A program made the translations under genes and the position numbers. A stretch of DNA of 35,166 bases from Pseudomonadales bacterium (GTDB taxonomy: Bacteria > Pseudomonadota > Gammaproteobacteria > Pseudomonadales > Pseudohongiellaceae), in the NCBI GenBank assembly GCA_022822865.1, contig JAJDYJ010000013.1:1-35166 (forward strand). The letters run 5' to 3'. Under the pieces are notes generated by a model. It had not been told where the DNA came from, searched no databases, and saw nothing but the letters and a program-made list of their open reading frames with translations. How positions within the stretch are numbered: position 1 is the stretch's first letter; the number at the start of each line of letters is the position of its first letter. Positions 25,303-31,358 of this stretch are shown one piece after another.

Positions 25303-26105
25303 GCGCCGCGGCTCGCATGCATCGGCCGCGCAAGCGCTTCAGTCAGAACTTCCTGCGCGACCCCAACTATATCGACCGCATCGTTGCCGCCATCGCGCCC
25401 GGCGCCGAAGACCACTGCGTGGAAATCGGTCCCGGCGACGGGGCGCTGACCCTGCCGCTGGCGGAGGCCGCGGGCCGCCTCGATTGCGTCGAACTCGACC
25501 GCGATCTGGCGCGGCAGCTCGAATCGCGTTTCGCGGAAAATGAACACGTGCGAATACGCTGCCGCGACATCCTCAAATTCGATCTTGCCGAGTTGGGGGA
25601 AAATCCGGGAGGATTGCGGATTACCGGCAATCTTCCCTACAACATTTCGACACCCGTGCTGTTTCACCTGCTCAAGATGTCGCAATGGATCGACGACATG
25701 ACCTTCATGCTGCAACGGGAAGTCGTGGAGCGCATGATCGCGACCCCGGGGAGCCGGAACTACGGCAGATTGAGCGTCATGCTCGAGTACCATTGCGCGG
25801 TCGAGCGGCTGTTTCACGTGCCGCCGGAAGCGTTCCGGCCGAAACCCAAAGTCCATTCTTCCGTGGTGCGGCTGCGGCCCCACCGTCCGCGGCCCTTGCA
25901 GGCCGCCGACGAGAACGCTCTCGCCAGGGTAGTGAGAACGGCTTTCGGCCAGCGCCGCAAGACCTTGCGCAACGGCCTGAAATCCCTGGCCGCGGCGGAA
26001 GTGATCGAACGGCTTCCGGTCGACCTTGGCGCAAGACCTGAGCAACTCGGTCTGGCAGACTATGTGCGAATCAGCGACGCCATTTCGAGCAACGGTGAAA
26101 AATGA
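25299..26105 (+). CDS. rsmA: 16S rRNA adenine dimethyltransferase RsmA (KsgA)
   Basis: RsmA dimethylates two adjacent adenines in the 3'-terminal helix of 16S rRNA late in 30S assembly; loss confers kasugamycin resistance in E. coli. The 268-residue methyltransferase has RFSQNFLRD (13-21), SAM-binding [11 protein letters not shown] (41-51), and the catalytic NLPYNIS motif (111-117), with [12 protein letters not shown] in the C-terminal domain. It starts with GTG overlapping the pdxA TGA (GTGA) and ends in ATGA with apaG, so it is tightly embedded in the operon. Confidence 0.95.
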   Translation: MSAAARMHRPRKRFSQNFLRDPNYIDRIVAAIAPGAEDHCVEIGPGDGALTLPLAEAAGRLDCVELDRDLARQLESRFAENEHVRIRCRDILKFDLAELGENPGGLRITGNLPYNISTPVLFHLLKMSQWIDDMTFMLQREVVERMIATPGSRNYGRLSVMLEYHCAVERLFHVPPEAFRPKPKVHSSVVRLRPHRPRPLQAADENALARVVRTAFGQRRKTLRNGLKSLAAAEVIERLPVDLGARPEQLGLADYVRISDAISSNGEK

Positions 26106-26482
26106 CGAATCCGGCCGACCATATCGAAGTCCATCCGGTGGCGGTGTATCTCGAAAACCAGTCCGATCCCGAAGCCGGCCGCTTCGCTTTCGCCTACACC
26201 ATACAGATCGCCAACAACGGGCCGGAACCGGTGCAATTGCTGTCGCGCCACTGGTACATCACCGACGCCAATAACGAGGTCGAGGAAGTCGAAGGGCCGG
26301 GAGTGGTGGGATTGCAGCCAGTGATCGACCCCGGAGAATCGTTTCAATACAGCAGCGGCGCGATCATCGAGACCGAAACGGGAACCATGCATGGCAGCTA
26401 TCGCATGGTGACGGACGCGGGCGAGAGTTTCGATGTTCCGATTCCGATGTTTCTGCTGGCGCCGCCGAGAACCATTCATTAG
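26102..26482 (+). CDS. apaG: ApaG domain protein
   Basis: ApaG is a small soluble immunoglobulin-like beta-sandwich protein of uncertain biochemical role, genetically tied to ApaH and divalent metal handling. The 126-residue product shows QSDPEAGRFAFAYTIQIAN, LLSRHWYITDANN, EVEGPGVVGLQPVIDPGESF, QYSSG and the GTMHGSYRM loop, all diagnostic. The length is standard. It overlaps rsmA by four bases (ATGA) and is 9 bases ahead of apaH, the classical rsmA-apaG-apaH order. Confidence 0.95.
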   Translation: MTNPADHIEVHPVAVYLENQSDPEAGRFAFAYTIQIANNGPEPVQLLSRHWYITDANNEVEEVEGPGVVGLQPVIDPGESFQYSSGAIIETETGTMHGSYRMVTDAGESFDVPIPMFLLAPPRTIH

Positions 26483-26491
26483 GCGGGCAAC

Positions 26492-27310
26492 GTGAGTACC
26501 TACGCGATCGGGGACATCCAGGGCTGCTACAAGCCGCTGAAGAAACTGCTGAAGAAGATCGGCTTTGCGCCCGGAAAAGACCGGCTCTGGTGCGTGGGCG
26601 ATCTGGTCAACCGCGGCCCGAAATCGCTCGACTCCCTGCGGCTCCTGCGGGAAATCGACGACTCGCTGGTCGTTGTCCTGGGCAATCACGATCTGCACTT
26701 CCTCGCGGTCCACGAGGGCTGTACGCCGATGCGGCGCAAGGACCGCCTGCGCGAATTGCTGGCCGCGAAGGACTGCGACAAACTCGCCGATTGGCTGCGG
26801 CGCAAGCCCCTTGCGCATTTCGAGACCGTCGAAACCGAAACCGGCCCACGCTCCTTTCTGATGGTGCACGCCGGCATCGCGCCCGACTGGTCGGTCGGCA
26901 AGACGCTGGAACTGTCCGCTGAAGTCGAAACCGCCCTGCGCGAAAAGCCGCGAAAGTATCTGAACCATATGTATGGAGACGAGCCAAGCCTCTGGGACGA
27001 CGGGCTGAGCAAACAGCGCCGCTTGCGCACCATCACGAATTACCTGACCAGAATCCGTTTCTGCGACAGCGAGGGGCGTTTGCGGCTCGATCTGAAAGAA
27101 GGCATGGACACCGCGCCTCCCGGCTACGAACCCTGGTTCCGCTGGCAGCGGGTCAGCGCGGAGACCGACATCGTGTTCGGGCATTGGGCCGCCATCGAAG
27201 GCACAAGCGGCCAGGATCGCATTCACGCTCTCGACACCGGTTGCGTCTGGGGCGGAACCCTCACCGCCATGCGGCTGGAAGACGGCCGGCGATTCTCAGT
27301 GTCGGGCTGA
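26492..27310 (+). CDS. apaH: Symmetrical bis(5'-nucleosyl)-tetraphosphatase ApaH
   Basis: ApaH splits Ap4A into two ADP and also removes Np4 caps from RNA in E. coli. The 272-residue metallophosphoesterase has the three core motifs GDIQG (7-11), GDLVNRGP (36-43) and GNHD (64-67), then VHAGIAPDWS and FGHWAAIEG with further metal ligands. The typical DTGCVWGGTLTAMRLED ending is present. It starts with GTG at 26492. A recognisable promoter for the next gene, cca, overlaps its 3' end. Confidence 0.95.
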   Translation: MSTYAIGDIQGCYKPLKKLLKKIGFAPGKDRLWCVGDLVNRGPKSLDSLRLLREIDDSLVVVLGNHDLHFLAVHEGCTPMRRKDRLRELLAAKDCDKLADWLRRKPLAHFETVETETGPRSFLMVHAGIAPDWSVGKTLELSAEVETALREKPRKYLNHMYGDEPSLWDDGLSKQRRLRTITNYLTRIRFCDSEGRLRLDLKEGMDTAPPGYEPWFRWQRVSAETDIVFGHWAAIEGTSGQDRIHALDTGCVWGGTLTAMRLEDGRRFSVSG

Positions 27311-27320
27311 GCGTTATAAT
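27293..27320 (+). promoter_or_regulatory. Sigma-70 type promoter for cca
   Basis: TTCTCA (27293-27298, 4/6) is followed after 16 bases by a perfect TATAAT (27315-27320). Initiation near 27327 would leave about 27 bases to the cca ATG. The -35 box lies inside the end of apaH and the -10 box just after its stop. This is the clearest promoter in the window. Confidence 0.6.
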
Positions 27321-27353
27321 AGGCGCTTCAGTTTCTTATCGGCTCGACAGGCC

Positions 27354-28580
27354 ATGAAGATTTATACGGTAGGTGGCGCTGTACGCGACAGATTGCTCGG
27401 TCTTCCGATTAAGGACAAAGACTGGGTAGTCGTCGGCGGCAGCGGCGCCGATCTCGAACGGCTCGGATACCGCCAGGTCGGCAAGGACTTTCCGGTTTAT
27501 CTGCATCCCGAAACGAAGGAGCAACACGCGCTCGCGCGCCGGGAACGCAAGATCGCGCCGGGACATACCGGTTTCGCCTTCGATACCGGGGCTGAAGTGA
27601 GCCTGGAAGAAGATCTCGCACGGCGCGATCTGACCGTCAACGCCATGGCCGAAACCGGGGACGGCGAACTGATCGACCCTTACGGCGGCCGCGACGATCT
27701 GGAAAACCGCGTACTGCGTCATGTCTCGCCGGCATTTCGCGAAGACCCGCTGCGAGTGTTGCGGGTCGCCCGTTTTGCCGCGCGTTTCACGCATCTCGGT
27801 TTCGGCGTGGCGCCGGAAACCATGCAATTGATGCGGGAGATGGTCGGACGGGGCGAACTGGCCGAACTGACCAGGGAGCGCGTCTGGCGGGAGATCGAAC
27901 TTGCGCTGGGCAGCCAGTCGCCGGCGAAGTTCTTTCGCGTGTTGCGCGAATGTTGCGCGCTGCAGGTGATTCTCCCCGAAGTGAACCGCCTGTTCGGCGT
28001 GCCGCAGCCGGAAAAGTATCATCCGGAAATCGACACCGGCGTCCATACGCTGATGTGCGTGGAGGCGGCGGCGCGGCTCACGGACGACGCCGTTACGAGA
28101 TACGCGGTGCTCTTGCACGATGTCGGCAAGGGCGTCACCGACCGCTCCAAATGGCCGAGCCACCACGGTCATGACGCGCTTGGCATACCACTGGTGAAGG
28201 AAATCACGAGGCGGCTGGGCGTTCCCCGCGAGTTTGCAAAAACAGCGGAAGCCGTTTGCAAGTATCACACCTTGCAGCACCGCGTGCTCAGCTTGCGGCC
28301 CGCGACCGTTTTGCGGCTTTTGACGGGCCTCGACGCGATTCGGCGCCCGCAACGGTTCGAACGCTTCCTGACGGCCTGCCTGGCCGACGCCCGCGGCCGC
28401 ACGGGATACGAGGGCTGCGAGTATCCCCAGAACGAATACCTGGAGCGAATGCTGGCGGCGGTGAATTCGGTCGATGCCGGCGAGTTGCTGCGGGACAAGC
28501 CGGAAGCGGACGCCGGCGAACTCATCGCCCGCGGCAGAATCGACGCCATTCGCCGGGCCCGGGCCGAATACATTCATTGA
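27354..28580 (+). CDS. cca: CCA-adding tRNA nucleotidyltransferase with HD domain
   Basis: Cca adds and repairs the 3' CCA of tRNAs without a template; the HD domain gives phosphatase and phosphodiesterase activities in the gammaproteobacterial multifunctional form. The 408-residue class II enzyme begins MKIYTVGGAVRDRLLGLP, has the catalytic Asp21 and Asp23 in KDKDWVVVGG, ARRDLTVNAMA (89-99), the RVLRVARFAARF helix, and the HD pair His255-Asp256 in LLHDVGKGVTD, followed by HHGHDALG. Those numbers match the E. coli enzyme as I recall it. The TGA stop overlaps the next ATG by one base. Confidence 0.95.
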   Translation: MKIYTVGGAVRDRLLGLPIKDKDWVVVGGSGADLERLGYRQVGKDFPVYLHPETKEQHALARRERKIAPGHTGFAFDTGAEVSLEEDLARRDLTVNAMAETGDGELIDPYGGRDDLENRVLRHVSPAFREDPLRVLRVARFAARFTHLGFGVAPETMQLMREMVGRGELAELTRERVWREIELALGSQSPAKFFRVLRECCALQVILPEVNRLFGVPQPEKYHPEIDTGVHTLMCVEAAARLTDDAVTRYAVLLHDVGKGVTDRSKWPSHHGHDALGIPLVKEITRRLGVPREFAKTAEAVCKYHTLQHRVLSLRPATVLRLLTGLDAIRRPQRFERFLTACLADARGRTGYEGCEYPQNEYLERMLAAVNSVDAGELLRDKPEADAGELIARGRIDAIRRARAEYIH

Positions 28581-29359
28581 TGGCGACCGCACAGGTTTCT
28601 CCATCCGAGGCGCCTGTGGCGCTGATCACCGGCAGCGCCCGGCGCATCGGCGCCGCCATCGCGCGCAAGTTCCACGATCGCTCCTGCCGCGTTTTGCTGC
28701 ATTGCCGGAATTCGACCGCCGAAGCCGAAGCGCTGGCGGCTGAATTCAATGCGCGCCGGGCGTCTTCGGCTGCGGTGCTGAGCGCCGATCTGGCGTCCGC
28801 CGATGGCGGCGAGCAACTCGCGCGGCAGGCGCTTGCGCATTTTCGGCGTGTCGACGTGCTCGTCAACAATGCTTCGGGTTTTTACCCGACTGCTTTCGGA
28901 GAAGTGAGCGCCGAACAATGGGACGACCTGCAGGGCAGCAATCTGCGTGGCCATTTCTTTCTCGGTCAGGCTCTGGCCGAAGAATTGCGCTCGCGTGGCG
29001 GCGCCATCGTCAACATCGGCGACATCTGGGCGGACCGGGCCCGGCGCGGCTACCCGGTTTATACGATCGCCAAGGCCGGACTAGGCGCGATGACCCGGTC
29101 GCTGGCGCTCGAACTCGCGCCATCGGTGCGCGTAAACTCCGTCGCGCCCGGCTCCATTCTCTGGCCGGAACACCTGGCTGACGACACGGACCCGGAAATC
29201 GCCGAGGCGCGTGAACAAATCCTGCGATCGATTCCCATGCGGAAACCGGGCGACCCGGACCAGATCGCCGACCTCTGCTGGTTCCTGGCCGTCGAAGCAA
29301 GCTATATGACCGGCCAGACTGTCAGGATGGACGGCGGCCGATTCCTGAACCCCGGCTAG
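28580..29359 (+). CDS. folM: Pteridine reductase (FolM/PTR1-type short-chain dehydrogenase)
   Basis: This 259-residue SDR most likely reduces dihydropteridines such as dihydromonapterin or dihydrofolate with NADPH. The cofactor motif is TGSARRIG (17-24). The pteridine-reductase hallmarks are NNASGFYPT (96-104) and Asp148 replacing the usual catalytic Ser, with Tyr161 and Lys165 at the PTR1 spacing. The C-terminal MTGQTVRMDGG is standard SDR. I start at ATG 28580, which shares a base with the cca stop; in-frame sequence further upstream lies inside cca and is unrelated. It converges on folK with the stops sharing CTAG. Position next to folB and folK supports a folate/pterin role, though substrate is inferred. 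Confidence 0.85.
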   Translation: MATAQVSPSEAPVALITGSARRIGAAIARKFHDRSCRVLLHCRNSTAEAEALAAEFNARRASSAAVLSADLASADGGEQLARQALAHFRRVDVLVNNASGFYPTAFGEVSAEQWDDLQGSNLRGHFFLGQALAEELRSRGGAIVNIGDIWADRARRGYPVYTIAKAGLGAMTRSLALELAPSVRVNSVAPGSILWPEHLADDTDPEIAEAREQILRSIPMRKPGDPDQIADLCWFLAVEASYMTGQTVRMDGGRFLNPG

Positions 29360-29841
29360 TCGATCTTGACCTTGGTGAGAGGGTGGCGGGATTGGTCGAA
29401 GCGGTTCCAGAGTTCGGCCAGACCGGGCCCTTCGGGGACCATCTTGTGATCGGGAAGCAGTTCGGCCAGAGGGCGCAGGATAAAGGCGTTTTCAAGTACT
29501 TCTCGGTGCGAGACCGTCAGCGCGCCGTAAGCGCCGTCCGCGGCGCCGGGAACGAAGACATCGATGTCGATGGGCCGGGAAGAATAACCCGACTGGGCGG
29601 GGTCGCGGCCCAGTCGTATTTCGAGTTGCTTGAGCCAGGAAACTGTTTCAGGTAAAGCCTCGTCCGTTTCGGCGAGCGCCGCCAGATTGAGAAAATCGGC
29701 GCCGTCGAAACCCACGGCGGCGCTGCGATAAACATTCGAGCAACGCAGCGGACCGAATCTTCCTTCCAGTTCCTTCAGCGCCCGGCGAATGTTGACGGCG
29801 GCATTCTCGTTGCTGCCGATGCACAGAACCAGCAATGTCAC
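29356..29841 (-). CDS. folK: 6-hydroxymethyl-7,8-dihydropterin pyrophosphokinase FolK
   Basis: FolK transfers pyrophosphate from ATP to 6-hydroxymethyl-dihydropterin in folate synthesis. The 161-residue protein has the N-terminal CIGSNENAAVNIRRAL, the SNVYRSAAVGFDGADFLNLA loop, and the metal-binding Asp pair in RPIDIDVFVPG. VSHREVLENAFILRPLAEL ends the conserved core. It is somewhat divergent: the GPR-T/R-LDLD motif reads SSRPIDID and the P-H-x3-xxR loop reads VSHREVLENAF, but the key acidic residues remain. It starts with GTG at 29841, three bases after the folB stop, and is the last gene of tsaD-folB-folK. Confidence 0.87.
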   Translation of the reverse strand: MTLLVLCIGSNENAAVNIRRALKELEGRFGPLRCSNVYRSAAVGFDGADFLNLAALAETDEALPETVSWLKQLEIRLGRDPAQSGYSSRPIDIDVFVPGAADGAYGALTVSHREVLENAFILRPLAELLPDHKMVPEGPGLAELWNRFDQSRHPLTKVKID

Positions 29842-29844
29842 GAC

Positions 29845-30216
29845 TCAATCTTCCGCCGTTTCGTCCGCTCTGCGCCTTTCGATGATCACGCCGGTGTCCT
29901 TCGAACCGGTAATGGCGCCAGGTTTGCCGACTCGCAGACGCAGCCAGGACACCGGGAATTCGGCCAGAACGATTCCGGCGACGGCCTCGGCGAGCGCTTC
30001 GACGAGCTGGAATTCCGCGGCCGCGACGAAGTCCCTGACCCGATGCGAGATTGCCTTGTAGTCTAGCGCGTCGGCGATATCGTCCGAACGCGCCGCCGCG
30101 CGGATATCGAAGCCGAGATCGAGATCGATGCTGACGGTCTGCTTGCGCTCGCGTTCCCAGTCGAAAATGCCGATGATGGTTTCTACCTTGAGTTCCCTGA
30201 TGTAAACGATATCCAT
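29845..30216 (-). CDS. folB: Dihydroneopterin aldolase FolB
   Basis: FolB cleaves dihydroneopterin to 6-hydroxymethyl-dihydropterin and glycolaldehyde, giving the substrate of FolK; many FolB enzymes also epimerise. The 123-residue product has IGIFDWERERKQ with the pterin-anchoring Glu21, DYKAISHRV with Tyr53, and Lys98 in RVGKPGAI, the catalytic residues of the family. A strong AAGGAG ribosome site stands six bases before the ATG. It lies 16 bases after tsaD and 3 bases before folK. Confidence 0.94.
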   Translation of the reverse strand: MDIVYIRELKVETIIGIFDWERERKQTVSIDLDLGFDIRAAARSDDIADALDYKAISHRVRDFVAAAEFQLVEALAEAVAGIVLAEFPVSWLRLRVGKPGAITGSKDTGVIIERRRADETAED

Positions 30217-30232
30217 TGCTGCTCCTTGCGGC

Positions 30233-31255
30233 TCAGATTGCGTTGAGGGATTCCAGCGGCCAGCGCGGCCGCACCTGGATTTCCAGTTCGTCGTTTTCGC
30301 CGGCCAGCAGGCGCATGCAGCCGGCGTAGGCGATCATCGCGCCATTGTCGGTGCAATAGCGCGGCGCGGCGTAATGCACCGCTTCAGCGCCGAGTCGCTC
30401 CTCAAGCACCTGCCGCAGCCGCTTGTTGGCGCTGACCCCGCCGGCGATGACCAGCGATTCGAGCCCGGTCTGCCGTATGGCGCGCCGGCACTTGATCGCC
30501 AAGGTGTCGACCATGGCCTCCTCGAAGGCCCGGGCAATGTCCGCCCGGGTCTGTTCGTCCAGATCGCCCGCGCTTTCCCGCTGTTCGGCGATGACGGTGC
30601 GCACATAGGTCTTCAGGCCGCTGAAACTGAATTCGAGGCCGGGGCGTTTGGTCATCGGCCGCGGGAAGTCGAACCGATCCGGATCGCCCCGCTCGGCCAG
30701 ACGCGCCAGATGCGGACCGCCGGGATAAGGCAGGCCAAGCATCTTGGCGACCTTGTCGAAGGCTTCGCCGGCGGCGTCGTCGAGGGACTCGCCGAGCATC
30801 GTGTAGTCGCCGATGCCTTCGGCCCTGACCAGTTGACTGTGACCGCCCGAAACGAGCAAGGCCAGAAAGGGAAATTCGAGTCCGCCGCCTTCCAGCAGCG
30901 GCGCCAGCAGATGCCCTTCCATGTGATGCACGCCCAGGGCCGGCACATCGAGCCCCGCGGCCAGCGCGCGGCCGACCGAGGCGCCGACGAGCAAGGCGCC
31001 GACGAGTCCGGGACCGGCGGTATAGGCGATGCCGTCGATGTCGGGCAAATCCAGTTCCGCGTCTGCGAGCACCTCGCGAATCAGCGGCAAGGTCTTGCGC
31101 ACGTGATCGCGGGACGCCAGTTCGGGAATCACGCCGCCGTAACGGGCGTGGATTTCCACCTGGCTGTACAGGCCGTCGGCGAGCAGTCCGCGCTCGCTGC
31201 AATAAACGCCGATTCCGGTCTCGTCGCAGGAAGTTTCGATGCCGAGAACGATCAA
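30233..31255 (-). CDS. tsaD: tRNA N6-threonylcarbamoyladenosine transferase TsaD
   Basis: TsaD, with TsaB and TsaE, transfers threonylcarbamoyl from TC-AMP to A37 of ANN-decoding tRNAs. The 340-residue ASKHA-fold protein begins [14 protein letters not shown], has the metal-binding His111 and His115 in [18 protein letters not shown] (79-91), [10 protein letters not shown] and the C-terminal [13 protein letters not shown] with the third metal ligand. The only usable start is TTG at 31255: the preceding in-frame codons run straight to a TGA. The divergent rpsU gene usual in enterobacteria is absent and a TonB receptor gene lies upstream on the same strand, separated by an intrinsic terminator. 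Confidence 0.95.
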   Translation of the reverse strand: MIVLGIETSCDETGIGVYCSERGLLADGLYSQVEIHARYGGVIPELASRDHVRKTLPLIREVLADAELDLPDIDGIAYTAGPGLVGALLVGASVGRALAAGLDVPALGVHHMEGHLLAPLLEGGGLEFPFLALLVSGGHSQLVRAEGIGDYTMLGESLDDAAGEAFDKVAKMLGLPYPGGPHLARLAERGDPDRFDFPRPMTKRPGLEFSFSGLKTYVRTVIAEQRESAGDLDEQTRADIARAFEEAMVDTLAIKCRRAIRQTGLESLVIAGGVSANKRLRQVLEERLGAEAVHYAAPRYCTDNGAMIAYAGCMRLLAGENDELEIQVRPRWPLESLNAI

Positions 31256-31288
31256 GTGCTTTCTCGCTCAAGAACCAGACTGGCAGCA

Positions 31289-31318
31289 AAAAGGCCGGGA
31301 CTTGCGCCCCGGCCTTTT
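31289..31318 (-). terminator. Intrinsic terminator of the TonB receptor gene
   Basis: A perfect 11-base-pair stem (31289-31299 with 31308-31318), GC-rich at its core (GGCCGGG/CCCGGCC), has an eight-base loop and is followed on the minus strand by five T residues. It begins about 40 bases after the receptor stop codon and ends about 33 bases before the tsaD start. The plus-strand side also ends in TTTT, but no plus-strand gene runs into it. Confidence 0.85.
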
Positions 31319-31358
31319 CGATACTGCATGAGCGTAGCTCAAATGAGAACTGCCGTCC

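Noticed and set aside
28256..28579. In-frame upstream extension of the pteridine reductase gene
   Set aside because: It lies wholly inside cca in another frame, and the SDR fold begins just after the ATG at 28580.
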